Positions 7,695 to 15,127 of a stretch of DNA of 21,969 nucleotides are shown here, piece after piece (the first letter of the stretch is position 1; every line of letters starts with the position of its first letter). The translations under genes were made by a program, and so were the position numbers. Under the pieces are notes generated by a model, which was given only the letters and a program-made list of their open reading frames with translations, was not told where the DNA came from and made no database searches. The DNA comes from Sphingomonadales bacterium UBA6171 (GTDB lineage: Bacteria > Pseudomonadota > Alphaproteobacteria > Sphingomonadales > Sphingomonadaceae), in NCBI GenBank assembly GCA_002422985.1, contig DITZ01000063.1:13083-35051 (forward strand). Reading direction: 5' to 3'.

Positions 7695-8543
7695 TCAGAA
7701 TTTGAGCCCATGGCTGAAGAAGTCGATCACCGCGCGATTGAAGCTGGCCATCCGCTCGATCTGCACCCAATGGCCGCACTCTCCAAAGAAGTGGACGTCG
7801 GAGCGCGTGATCAGATTGCCGAGGCGAAGCGAAACTTCCTGGGGAATGACCTGGTCGTCCTTGCCGTGCAGAATCAGCACTTCGTGGGGCAGCGCGGCGA
7901 TATCCTCCTCGCGGCTCGACAGCATCGCGATTCCCGCCTGCCGGTCGGGGCCCCCGAACGTCGCATGATAAGGCTCATGCGCGCCCGGACGGATGGTCGC
8001 CTGATAACGGGAGTCGATGAGATCGTCGGTCAGCCGGCTGTGATCCCATGCGAGCATCTTCAGCGACTCGTGCATCGCCTCGCGGGAGGGCTCATAGCCC
8101 CAGACGAAATCGAGCGCCGGCGTGATCGGAAATTGCAGCCCCGCCGCGCCCATCAGCACCGCACGCTCCACCCTGTCGGGATGCGCGATCATGAAGGCGA
8201 GCGTAATGCCGCCACCGAATGAATTGCCGACCAGCGAAATCCGCTCGATCCCCAATTCATCCAGAAGGCGCAACAACTGGTCGGTCCAGACGCGCTTGTC
8301 GCTGATCCGGCCGACCGAGTCGCTATAGCCGAAGCCGAGCATGTCGGGAGCAATGACCCGGAATTTCTCGGCAAAGCCGGGCATGTTGAGCCGCCAGTTC
8401 GCCCATGCCGTGACCCCGGGACCGGAGCCGTGGATGAGCAGGATCGGGCTGCCCGCGCCGATGTCGTGATAATTGGTTTTAATCCCATCAGCGACGAACG
8501 TCTTGCCGATTTCGGGCCGGGTCATGTCGGGCACCGAACTCAT
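7695..8543 (-). CDS. 2-hydroxymuconate-semialdehyde-type meta-cleavage hydrolase
   Basis: Alpha/beta-fold C-C hydrolase that splits the extradiol ring-fission product into 2-hydroxypenta-2,4-dienoate and a carboxylic acid. The stretch HGSGPGVTAWANWRL is characteristic of DmpD/XylF/TodF. The catalytic triad is visible as S108 in GNSFGGG, Asp in HGKDDQVIP and His in GECGHWVQIE. Its 282 residues are the normal length. ATG 8543 has GGCAGG just upstream; ATG 8525 is a second choice. It is the first gene of the minus-strand lower-pathway unit, followed by acetaldehyde dehydrogenase and aldolase. The hydratase that should act next is absent here and is found at 21639 instead. DmpD-like features favour monocyclic fission products, but substrate preference is not provable by eye. 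Confidence 0.93.
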   Translation of the reverse strand: MSSVPDMTRPEIGKTFVADGIKTNYHDIGAGSPILLIHGSGPGVTAWANWRLNMPGFAEKFRVIAPDMLGFGYSDSVGRISDKRVWTDQLLRLLDELGIERISLVGNSFGGGITLAFMIAHPDRVERAVLMGAAGLQFPITPALDFVWGYEPSREAMHESLKMLAWDHSRLTDDLIDSRYQATIRPGAHEPYHATFGGPDRQAGIAMLSSREEDIAALPHEVLILHGKDDQVIPQEVSLRLGNLITRSDVHFFGECGHWVQIERMASFNRAVIDFFSHGLKF

Positions 8544-8613
8544 TCGCCTGCCACCATGAAATCACAGCTGCGGCCCGCCGGCCGGCAAACGGCTTCCTGC
8601 ATCACTCAATCTC

Positions 8614-8662
8614 CGTCCCACGGACCGTCAAGTCGCGTCCCTGTTGGGACAATGATTTGCAC
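8614..8662 (-). promoter_or_regulatory. candidate control region of the hydrolase operon
   Basis: Two short palindromes lie 70-110 bp upstream of the hydrolase start: GTCC-CAC-GGAC at 8614-8624 and GTCCC-TGTT-GGGAC at 8637-8650, which share GTCC/GGAC arms. A GTGCAA half-site on the minus strand (8662-8657) resembles the 2514 palindrome. A loose promoter, TTGCAA about 8680 with a 17-bp spacer, ends just before the second palindrome, so a bound regulator there could block transcription (inference). Confidence 0.3.
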
Positions 8663-8764
8663 TATGGAAAACGGCCTTGCAACAGGTAAATGATAATCTA
8701 CGGCAGGGGCGGTCCGGATTTGCCCCGATACTGCGGCGCGTTTCCCTTCGAAGAAAGGGGGAGC

Positions 8765-8881
8765 GTGATCGGCAAACAGAAAGGCTTTGCGCAGGCGTTG
8801 GAGGACGCAGCAGAATTGCCCAGGGCGCGCGCCATCCCGGTCAATGCCGTCGAAACAACCTACAAAAAAGAGCGAAAATAA
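8765..8881 (+). CDS. possible small protein, 38 residues, unknown
   Basis: A short frame starting at GTG 8765, preceded by an unusually strong ribosome-binding sequence (AAAGGGGGAG, four bases before the start) and ending at TAA 8879-8881. The peptide is charged and Lys-rich at both ends (IGKQKGF at the start, TTYKKERK at the end), with no signal peptide or membrane segment. The frame stays open up to ATG 8690. It points toward the tRNA-Arg 3' end and stops 4 bp from it, on the opposite strand. I do not recognise it. It may be spurious; the ribosome-binding sequence is the only real support. Confidence 0.25.
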   Translation: MIGKQKGFAQALEDAAELPRARAIPVNAVETTYKKERK

Positions 8882-8885
8882 GGGG

Positions 8886-8962
8886 TGGTGGTCCCGACTG
8901 GATTCGAACCAGTGGCCTACGGTTTAGGAAACCGGCGCTCTATCCTGCTGAGCTACGGGACC
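8886..8962 (-). tRNA. tRNA-Arg (anticodon CCU)
   Basis: 77 nt including an encoded CCA. The acceptor stem GGTCCCG/CGGGACC is perfect. The D arm is GCTC/GAGC, the anticodon loop is TTCCTAA with anticodon CCT reading AGG, and the T arm is ACTGG-TTCGAAT-CCAGT. The anticodon stem has four pairs, with a C-U mismatch at the outermost position (27-43). The gene separates the catabolic block from the housekeeping block. tRNA-Arg(CCU) 3' ends are known integration sites for genomic islands in proteobacteria, but no integrase or repeated 3' end is visible nearby. Confidence 0.96.
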
Positions 8963-8987
8963 AGTGCGGCGCGCCTTAGCACAGGAT

Positions 8988-9398
8988 TCAGGCGTCTGCC
9001 ATGCTGTTGGGGCGGAAGGGCAGGGGGGCGACGGGGATGTCGTCCGACACCAGATCCAGCACTTCGGCAACCGTGGCCTGGCCAATGCAGCCGCGCGGGC
9101 TTTCGCCGGCTTCCTGCGCGGCGGCGCGCTTGCGGGCTTCCTGCGCGAAGCGGGGGCCGACATCGTCGCAGCTCGCCTCTATCTCCGCGCGCAGGGCCTT
9201 CAGATCGGGCGTGCGGCGCATGTCGCGGTTGCCCTTCGCCGAAACGGCAGGCGCCATCACGGCCTTTTCGATGCGTGCATCATCGCAGACAGGGCAGCGG
9301 ATCAGACCGCGCGCCTGCTGGCTTTCATAATCCGCCGAGGAGCCAAACCAGGCTTCAAAGCGGTGCTGATGGCCACAGCTCAGATCAAAAACGATCAT
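8988..9398 (-). CDS. DUF1178 family protein
   Basis: 136-residue protein of unknown function, conserved in alpha- and betaproteobacteria. The N-terminus MIVFDLSCGHQHRFEAWF and the later RCPVCDD give cysteines C8, C35 and C38 plus H10 and H12, which looks like a small zinc-ribbon head. A helical, Ala/Glu-rich C-terminal half follows. ATG 9398 overlaps the stop of the upstream nitrilase-family gene by 4 bp; longer in-frame starts would encode an atypical tail. It is the last gene of the comF-grxC-amidase-DUF1178 operon, an arrangement I recognise from other alphaproteobacteria. Cytoplasmic; the function is not known. Confidence 0.9.
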   Translation of the reverse strand: MIVFDLSCGHQHRFEAWFGSSADYESQQARGLIRCPVCDDARIEKAVMAPAVSAKGNRDMRRTPDLKALRAEIEASCDDVGPRFAQEARKRAAAQEAGESPRGCIGQATVAEVLDLVSDDIPVAPLPFRPNSMADA

Positions 9399-10228
9399 GC
9401 CGGCGGCGCAATCGGCCGGGCGTGGCGCAGGTTGGGAATGCGCGCCCGCGTATCCGCCACCAGCGACAGGTCGCAACTGACCACCGCCTCTGCCGGCCCT
9501 TCCCCCAGATCGGCCAGAATCCGCCCCCAGGGATCGATCACCAGCGAATGGCCATAGGTCTGGCGCCCATCGGCATGCGTGCCGGATTGCGCGGCGGCGA
9601 TGATGAACGCCCCGGTTTCAATCGCACGCGCGCGCATCAGCACATGCCAGTGCGCCGCCCCGGTCGGCACGGTAAAGGCGGCCGGCACGGCGATGACCGC
9701 CGCCCCCGCATGGGCGAGCGCCGCAAACAGCGCCGGAAAGCGCACATCATAGCAGATGGCAAAGCCCAGCCGCGCGGCCGGCAGATCGGCGACGGCCGCA
9801 GCGTCTCCGGGCGCAAAGGTCGCGGATTCGCGATAACTGTCGCCATTGGGCAGATCGACATCGAACAGATGCATCTTGTCATAGCGCGCCAGCAGCTGGC
9901 CGTCGGGCGCAATCAGGAAACTGCGATTGGCGATGCGGCCCTGAGGCAGACGGATGGCCAGCGAGCCAAGCGCAACGTGCACCCTGTGCGCCTGCGCCGC
10001 GGCAATGGCGGCCGCAAGCGTCACATCCCCGGCTTCGTCGCGCACATTGTCGGCCAGACGCCGGCTGTTGCGATCCAGCAGGTTGGACATTTCCGGGGTG
10101 AAGACGATATCCGCGCCCTCTGCCGCCAGCCGGCCGATGGCGGCCGCGATGCTCTGCGCGCTCTGCGCCGCATCAACGCCGGTGCAGGTCTGGACGACGC
10201 CCGCGCGCAGGACAGCCTTGCCATTCAC
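9395..10228 (-). CDS. carbon-nitrogen hydrolase (nitrilase superfamily, Nit1/omega-amidase-like)
   Basis: Cytoplasmic amidase of the nitrilase fold, 277 residues. The catalytic Glu-Lys-Cys triad is present: E46 in FTPEMSN, K118 in YDKMHLFDVD and C159 in ICYDVRFP. The KMHLFDVD pattern is typical of the Nit/omega-amidase branch, whose members hydrolyse deaminated glutathione or alpha-keto acid omega-amides. Coupling to a glutaredoxin gene fits a thiol-metabolite repair role, but that is inference. The start ATG 10228 overlaps the grxC stop by 4 bp and the stop overlaps the DUF1178 start by 4 bp, so the three genes are translationally coupled. Confidence 0.92.
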   Translation of the reverse strand: MNGKAVLRAGVVQTCTGVDAAQSAQSIAAAIGRLAAEGADIVFTPEMSNLLDRNSRRLADNVRDEAGDVTLAAAIAAAQAHRVHVALGSLAIRLPQGRIANRSFLIAPDGQLLARYDKMHLFDVDLPNGDSYRESATFAPGDAAAVADLPAARLGFAICYDVRFPALFAALAHAGAAVIAVPAAFTVPTGAAHWHVLMRARAIETGAFIIAAAQSGTHADGRQTYGHSLVIDPWGRILADLGEGPAEAVVSCDLSLVADTRARIPNLRHARPIAPPA

Positions 10229-10482
10229 AGGCCGAGCAGCGGGTCCAGCCCGCCGGCGCGGTCCAGCGCCGCCAGATCATCCGAACCGCCGATATGCTTC
10301 CCGTCAATAAACACCTGCGGCACCGTGCTGCGGCCGTTGGAGCGGGCCAGCATTTCCGCGCGTTTCGGGCCGCCGAGCGAGATGTCGATCTCCTCAATCT
10401 CCACCCCTTTGGCAAGCAGCAGCGAGCGGGCACGGCTGCAATAAGGGCACAGGAATTTCGTGTAGACTTCAACCTTCGCCAT
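10225..10482 (-). CDS. grxC: glutaredoxin 3
   Basis: Dithiol glutaredoxin of 85 residues that reduces disulfides and glutathione-mixed disulfides using glutathione. The active site is C12-P-Y-C15, the cis-proline is in STVPQVFIDG and the glutathione-binding GGSDDL follows. ATG 10482 (MAKVEVYTK) matches the family N-terminus; a GTG further upstream (10506) would add eight residues. It overlaps the 3' end of comF by 14 bp and the next gene by 4 bp, so it belongs to a tight minus-strand operon. Confidence 0.95.
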   Translation of the reverse strand: MAKVEVYTKFLCPYCSRARSLLLAKGVEIEEIDISLGGPKRAEMLARSNGRSTVPQVFIDGKHIGGSDDLAALDRAGGLDPLLGL

Positions 10483-11275
10483 GCTGACCTCTTGGTGCGG
10501 CACCAATGCTGTTTGTCATGGCATAGGGCGCAGCCCCGGTTGCTGCAACCCGGGCATAAGTGAGGACATGGACGCTCAACGCCCCGGCGCGCCGCAGCGC
10601 CCGCGCACAGGCCGAAGCCGTGGCTCCGGTGGTAAGCACATCATCCACCAGCAGGATCGGCCGGCCCCGGATATGCGCGCGCCGGTCCGGCCGCACGCGG
10701 AAGGCGCCGCGCACCGCCTTTGCGCGGGCGCGACGGCCAAGTCCGCGGGTGGAGCCGGTGGAGCGCACCCGGACAAGACTGGCAAGATCGACGCCACAGC
10801 CGCTACAGGCACCCAGCGCGCGGGCCAGCAGCGCAGACTGGTTGAAACCGCGCCGGAACAGCCGCCAGCGGTGCAGCGGCACCGGAATCAGCAGCGGCCC
10901 GTCGGCGAACAGCTCCGGCGCATTCTGGTGCATGGCGCGTGCCATGCGCGGGGCCAGATGTTCCGCGCCATATTTGAAATGCAGCACCGTCTGCCGCGCG
11001 GCTTCGGCATAGACAAAGGGCGCGCGGGCGCTGTCGAAGGCGGGCGGCTCCTTCAGACATTGCAGGCAGGTGGCTTCCGCCGCCCAGCTGTCGGGCAGCG
11101 GCATCGAGCAGATGGCGCAGCGTGTGCCCGCCGGCGGGCTGAGCGTTGCCCAGCAGGCCGCGCAGTGCAGCGCCGTCGCGCTCACCGGGGCCTTGCAGCT
11201 TGCGCATTGCGGCGGCATCAGCGCATCGATGCACCGCGTGAAACCTGCAACAATGGCTGAACCGAGCGACGACAT
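10469..11275 (-). CDS. comF: ComF family phosphoribosyltransferase-like protein
   Basis: 268-residue homologue of ComF, needed for DNA uptake in naturally competent species, though its role elsewhere is poorly defined. The N-terminal half carries four CxxC pairs (C24/C27, C38/C41, about C53/C56 and C70/C73), a zinc-ribbon arrangement. The C-terminal half has the phosphoribosyltransferase motif ILLVDDVLTTGATA. ATG 11275 (MSSLGSAIV) gives the normal length; the frame continues upstream to 12097, but that part is antisense to the methyltransferase. It is first in the minus-strand operon and lies 45 bp from the divergent methyltransferase start. Confidence 0.92.
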   Translation of the reverse strand: MSSLGSAIVAGFTRCIDALMPPQCASCKAPVSATALHCAACWATLSPPAGTRCAICSMPLPDSWAAEATCLQCLKEPPAFDSARAPFVYAEAARQTVLHFKYGAEHLAPRMARAMHQNAPELFADGPLLIPVPLHRWRLFRRGFNQSALLARALGACSGCGVDLASLVRVRSTGSTRGLGRRARAKAVRGAFRVRPDRRAHIRGRPILLVDDVLTTGATASACARALRRAGALSVHVLTYARVAATGAAPYAMTNSIGAAPRGQHGEG

Positions 11276-11320
11276 GCGCCCGCATCCTAACGCGCCGGCC
11301 GCGCCGGTCAAACCGCGCGC

Positions 11321-12091
11321 ATGAGCGGGGAGCCGTTCGACCGGCGGGCACGCCGCCGCGCGCGCGATCGGGCGCTCCCCGGCATCGCGGCGCATGATCC
11401 CGTGCTGCGCCATGTGGCAGACGAGCTGGACGCGCGGCTGGCGATGCTGGCAGCCCCGCCAGGGCCACAGTTGCGGCTGGGGCTGATGCTGGAAAAACCC
11501 GTCGGCACGATCGGTGCCGATTGCAGTTTCGCCGCCTGTGCGGCGCATGGCGGGGTGCAGTGCGACGAGGACCGGCTGCCGTTCCGCGACGCTGCCTTCG
11601 CCGCCATCAGCGGGCTGATGACGCTGCATGGCGTGAATGATCTGCCCGGCGCGCTGATCCTGATGCGGCGGATGCTGCAACCCGGCGGCCGGCTGGTCGC
11701 CGCCTTTCCCGCCGGCTTTTCGCTGGCACCATTGCGCGACGCCCTGCTCACGGCAGACATGGCGGCCGGCGGCGGCGTGGCCGCGCGCCTTGGCCCCACG
11801 GTGGACGCGGCCGAAGCCGCCGGGCTGCTGCAACGCGCCGGCTTTCAGGAGCCGGTCGCGGATGTGGAAACGCTCACCATCCGCGTGCGATCCCTCATCA
11901 CATTGGCGCGCGATATTCGCGGCATGGGCGATTCGGGCTGGCTCGCCGTGCGGCCGCGCGGGCTGATGACGCCGCGCCGCTGGGCCGCCGCCGAAGCCGC
12001 CTTTGCCGCGCACGCCGACGCCGATGGCCGGGTGGCGGTTGCCGTGCAGATTCTCTATCTGGCCGGAAAAGCCCCGGATATCAGGCCATAA
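11321..12091 (+). CDS. NDUFAF5-like methyltransferase-fold protein
   Basis: 256 residues on the plus strand, divergent from comF. The middle and C-terminal parts follow the NDUFAF5 (complex I assembly) pattern: DEDRLPFRDAAF, then LHGVNDLPGAL, MLQPGGRLVAAFPAGFSL, and later DIRGMGDSG. These correspond to the DEEFLPF, HWVNDLP and DLQGMGES segments of the eukaryotic protein. The usual SAM-binding glycine loop (GxGxG) expected before residue 75 is not visible; the sequence there reads LRLGLMLEKPVGTIGAD. SAM binding may therefore be altered or lost. In mitochondria the family hydroxylates an arginine of a complex I subunit; a similar bacterial role is inference. Its 3' end overlaps the convergent hydrolase gene by 37 bp. 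Confidence 0.85.
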   Translation: MSGEPFDRRARRRARDRALPGIAAHDPVLRHVADELDARLAMLAAPPGPQLRLGLMLEKPVGTIGADCSFAACAAHGGVQCDEDRLPFRDAAFAAISGLMTLHGVNDLPGALILMRRMLQPGGRLVAAFPAGFSLAPLRDALLTADMAAGGGVAARLGPTVDAAEAAGLLQRAGFQEPVADVETLTIRVRSLITLARDIRGMGDSGWLAVRPRGLMTPRRWAAAEAAFAAHADADGRVAVAVQILYLAGKAPDIRP

Positions 12092-12954
12092 AGCCATTCC
12101 CGCACGGCGTCGGGATGGGTGACGGGCAGGAAATGGCCGCTCCCCGGCACGCGATAAAATGGCGCTTCGGGGTGCAGCGCGCGGATGACGGCCTCCTCCG
12201 CGGCGCGCACCGTGCTGTCATGCTCCGCCGCCAGCACGGCAAAGGGCAGGCGGGCGGCCCGGAAACTATCCTGCGCGGTGGTTGAAATGCCGCGAAAGGT
12301 GGCGGCTTCCCAGGCGGGGGTGCAGGCAAGGCTGACGCCGCCATCGGCCGCATCGTGCAGCCCGCCGCTGATATAGGCGTCGAGCGCCGCGTCCGGCCAG
12401 CCGGCAAACACGCCGCGCCCGGCCCAGGCGGCGCGGGCAGCGGCGCGCGACGGAAAATGCGCAGAGCGGCGGACGGCGCGATCCGCCATCGGATTGGCCA
12501 TCGGCGCGCCGGAATCGCGCATCCGGCGTACAGACTCGGCCACATCGAACGGGATGAACGGCGGGTCGATCAGCAGCATCCGTGTGGCAAGGCCGGGATG
12601 GGCAACGGCGGCCTCAAAGCTGCTGGTCGCCCCCATGCTATGGCCCGCCAGCAGAAACGGCCCGCCGCCAAGTGCTGCCGCCAATGCGCGCAGATCGTCG
12701 CCATAAAGATGCCAGTCGGTCGGGGTCTGATCAGCTTCGGCCGGCAACAGGCTGCCGCCATGCCCGCGCGCATCATAAGCGGTAATCCGCGCCTGCGCGC
12801 TCAACGGTGCCAGCAGCGCCGCATAAATCGCCGCGCACATGCCCGTCGCATGGGCAAAGATCAGATGCGGCGCCAAACCCCCCGGCCCCGCCCACTGCAA
12901 TGTATGAAGCGTCCCGCCGGGAATGGAGACGGACTGTTCGAAAGGCATGATCAT
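12055..12954 (-). CDS. alpha/beta hydrolase
   Basis: 299-residue alpha/beta-fold hydrolase with S106 in the nucleophile elbow GHSMGA, a late Asp in LAAEHDSTV and His in VPGSGHFLPV. The oxyanion segment is FAHATGM rather than HG-G, and DARGHGGS follows. There is no signal peptide, so it is cytoplasmic. The substrate is unknown. ATG 12954 has AAAGG six bases upstream; ATG 12948 is an alternative. It is convergent with the methyltransferase gene and 203 bp downstream of the transporter operon on the same strand, with a REP-like element between them, so it is probably transcribed separately. Confidence 0.88.
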   Translation of the reverse strand: MIMPFEQSVSIPGGTLHTLQWAGPGGLAPHLIFAHATGMCAAIYAALLAPLSAQARITAYDARGHGGSLLPAEADQTPTDWHLYGDDLRALAAALGGGPFLLAGHSMGATSSFEAAVAHPGLATRMLLIDPPFIPFDVAESVRRMRDSGAPMANPMADRAVRRSAHFPSRAAARAAWAGRGVFAGWPDAALDAYISGGLHDAADGGVSLACTPAWEAATFRGISTTAQDSFRAARLPFAVLAAEHDSTVRAAEEAVIRALHPEAPFYRVPGSGHFLPVTHPDAVREWLYGLISGAFPAR

Positions 12955-13015
12955 GCGGGGCCTTTGCGGGGAGATGGACCGCTGTGCAACTGCTAATCAT
13001 GATGCCCGGAAACCT

Positions 13016-13104
13016 CCCCCACCCCCGGCCCCGCCATGCAAAGGCAGGGGAGAAGGTAAGCTTTTTCCTCCCCTCCCCTTCAGGGGAGGGGCCGGGGGTG
13101 GGGG
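13016..13104. repeat. REP-like interspersed palindromic element
   Basis: Perfect 17-bp inverted arms (13016-13032 and 13088-13104, CCCCCACCCCCGGCCCC type) enclose an inner 8-bp hairpin, CCCTCCCC-TTCA-GGGGAGGG at 13071-13090, which partly overlaps the right arm, so the two pairings compete. Translated, the region gives the TPGPSPEGEG-like string often seen where this intergenic repeat occurs in proteobacterial genomes. It lies between the ATPase gene and the hydrolase gene, where it may act as a terminator or mRNA-stabilising structure. Confidence 0.75.
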
Positions 13105-13157
13105 CTATCCCCATAAAAACAGCTCAATCCCCCCCCTCGACCCCTCCCCACTCCCCG

Positions 13158-14294
13158 TCACTGCTGCAAAATATGCGCGGCCTCCGCATGCCAGCCAATC
13201 CACACCGGCTCGTCCCAGGTGAAATCCTCCTGATCCCAGCGGGTCAGATTCGGGCGGATAACCCGGATACGCTTGCCCTCCTTTCCCGTCTCCGGCCCGT
13301 CCAGCCTTATGTCATAAACCGATTCCGAACCGAGATAGGCAATGTCCAATATGGTGCCGGCGGCGACATTATAGCCGGGGGGCGTCCCCTCCATCACCGG
13401 CGGACGGTCGGTGGTGCCCCGCTTCATCAGCTCCACCTTTTCGGGGCGCAGCGCCAGCCACAGCTGCACGGTTTCCGATGTGCCGGTGCCATGATCCAGC
13501 CAGGCGCTGATGCCCAGCTCCGGCAGGTCGATGATGGCATGATTGGCTTCCTCGCTGCGCACATTCCCGGCAAACAGATTCACCGAGCCAATGAAATCCG
13601 CCACCAGTCGCGACGCGGGGAATTCATACAGATCAGCCGGCGTCGCCACCTGCATCAGCGAGCCTTTGTTCATCACGGCGCAGCGGGTGGCCAGCACCAG
13701 CGCCTCATCCTGATCATGCGTCACCATCACAAAGGTGATGCCCAGCTTGTCCTGCAACGCCGACATTTCAAACCGCAATTCCTCCCTGAGCTTGGCGTCC
13801 AGCGCCGACAAAGGCTCGTCCAGCAGCAGCACGCGCGGGCGCTTCACCACCGCGCGCGCCAGCGCCACCCGCTGCCGCTGGCCGCCCGACAGCTGATCCG
13901 GCATCCGCTCGCCATAGCCTTCCAGCTGGACAAGGCTGAGCGCGGCTTCGGCGCGCGCGCGCCGCTCGGCCGCCGGCACGCCATCCATCCGCAGGCCATA
14001 TTCGATATTCTTCAGCACCGAGAGATGCGGAAAGACGGCATAGGACTGGAACACCATATTCACCGGCCGGCGGTTGGGCGGCGCGCGGCTGATGTCCTTG
14101 CCGTCGATGAAAATCTGCCCGCGCGTGGGCAGTTCGAACCCGGCCAGCATCCGCAGCAGCGTGGTCTTGCCGCAGCCGGACGGGCCGAGCAGCGCAAAAA
14201 ACTCGCCCTCATTGATGGTAAGCGACACATCATCCACCGCGACCACGGGGCCGAAGCGCTTGGTGATGTTGCGGAATTCGATGATTGTTCCCAT
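13158..14294 (-). CDS. potA: polyamine-type ABC transporter, ATP-binding protein
   Basis: 378-residue ATPase of a PotABCD/PotFGHI-type importer. Walker A GPSGCGKT is at residues 37-44, followed by the Q-loop VFQSYAVFP, the signature LSGGQRQR, Walker B LLLDEPLSALD and the switch histidine VTHDQDEA. A C-terminal TOBE-like regulatory domain occupies roughly residues 240-378 (VNLFAGNV and LALRPEKVEL). ATG 14294 overlaps the preceding permease stop by one base (TGATG). It is the last gene of the order binding protein, permease, permease, ATPase. Spermidine or putrescine is the likely substrate from family resemblance; choosing potA over potG is a judgement. Confidence 0.93.
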   Translation of the reverse strand: MGTIIEFRNITKRFGPVVAVDDVSLTINEGEFFALLGPSGCGKTTLLRMLAGFELPTRGQIFIDGKDISRAPPNRRPVNMVFQSYAVFPHLSVLKNIEYGLRMDGVPAAERRARAEAALSLVQLEGYGERMPDQLSGGQRQRVALARAVVKRPRVLLLDEPLSALDAKLREELRFEMSALQDKLGITFVMVTHDQDEALVLATRCAVMNKGSLMQVATPADLYEFPASRLVADFIGSVNLFAGNVRSEEANHAIIDLPELGISAWLDHGTGTSETVQLWLALRPEKVELMKRGTTDRPPVMEGTPPGYNVAAGTILDIAYLGSESVYDIRLDGPETGKEGKRIRVIRPNLTRWDQEDFTWDEPVWIGWHAEAAHILQQ

Positions 14295-15127
14295 CAGGCG
14301 GGCTTCTCGGCTGTCGCACGCGCCTGCAATCGCAGCGCGATGAAGGTAAGGATGACGGTGATGACAAGCAGCAGCGTCGAGATGGCGTTGACCTTGGGCG
14401 TGACCGAAAAACGGACCATGGAATAAACCTTCACCGGGAAGGTGACGGTGTCCGGCCCGGCGGTGAAAAAGGTGATGACGAAATCATCAAGGCTAAGCGT
14501 GAAGGCCAGCAGCGCGCCGGCCACCAGCGCGGGGCCGAGGTGCGGCAGCACCACATCCGCCAGCGCCCGCCATGGCCCCGCCCCCAGATCGCGCGCCGCC
14601 TCCTCCATCTCGCGGTTGAAGGAGGCGAGCCGCGCGCGGATGACGACCGCGACGAAGGGAAAGGCAAAGGCGACATGCGCGATGATGATGGCACCCAGAT
14701 TGAGCGGCCAGGGCAGGCCCACGGGCCAGGGCAGCACGCGCGCGAAGAAGATGAGCATGGCGACCCCCATGCAGATTTCCGGCGCGACGATGGGCAGCGA
14801 AAAAGCGCCATCCACCGCCGCCCGGCCGGTGAAGCGGAAGCGCCACAGCGCGATGGCCGCCAGCGTGCCCAGGATCAGCGACAATAAGGTGGTGGCCGCC
14901 GCGATGGTGAGCGAATTGCCCAGCGCGGCAATCAGCTCCCGGTCGGCAAAGGCGGCCTTGTACCAGTCCAGCGTGAAGCCGACCCATCTGGCGGTGCGGC
15001 GGCTGTCGTTGAAGGAAAAGGCGATCAGCACGAACAGCGGCGCATAAAGAAAGACGAAGGTGGTGCCCACCATCAGCCGCAGCGGCCAGCGGCGGGCATA
15101 GTCCAGCAGGCCGGGCTCCTCCCGCAT
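14294..15127 (-). CDS. potC: polyamine-type ABC transporter permease (second)
   Basis: 277-residue inner-membrane permease of the PotC/PotI type with about six hydrophobic segments, the first being VGTTFVFLYAPLFVLIAF. The cytoplasmic EAA loop is seen as EEAARDLGAGPWRALADVVLP, which docks on the ATPase. LDDFVITFF near residue 215 is typical of polyamine permeases. ATG 15127 is the start: its first base is the last base of the previous gene's TGA. Both junctions around this gene are TGATG overlaps, implying coupled translation of permeases and ATPase. Confidence 0.93.
   Translation of the reverse strand: MREEPGLLDYARRWPLRLMVGTTFVFLYAPLFVLIAFSFNDSRRTARWVGFTLDWYKAAFADRELIAALGNSLTIAAATTLLSLILGTLAAIALWRFRFTGRAAVDGAFSLPIVAPEICMGVAMLIFFARVLPWPVGLPWPLNLGAIIIAHVAFAFPFVAVVIRARLASFNREMEEAARDLGAGPWRALADVVLPHLGPALVAGALLAFTLSLDDFVITFFTAGPDTVTFPVKVYSMVRFSVTPKVNAISTLLLVITVILTFIALRLQARATAEKPA

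Noticed and set aside
8885..10444. 519-codon plus-strand frame beginning in the tRNA
   Set aside because: Starts inside the tRNA gene and runs antisense to DUF1178, the nitrilase-family gene and grxC.
11276..12097. Upstream extension of the comF frame to 542 codons
   Set aside because: ComF homologues start at the MSSLGS position. The extension lies antisense to the methyltransferase-like gene and has no family resemblance.
12984..14426. 480-codon plus-strand frame
   Set aside because: Antisense to the transporter ATPase, whose Walker A, signature and Walker B motifs are all on the minus strand. The translation is His/Gln/Arg-rich antisense-type sequence.
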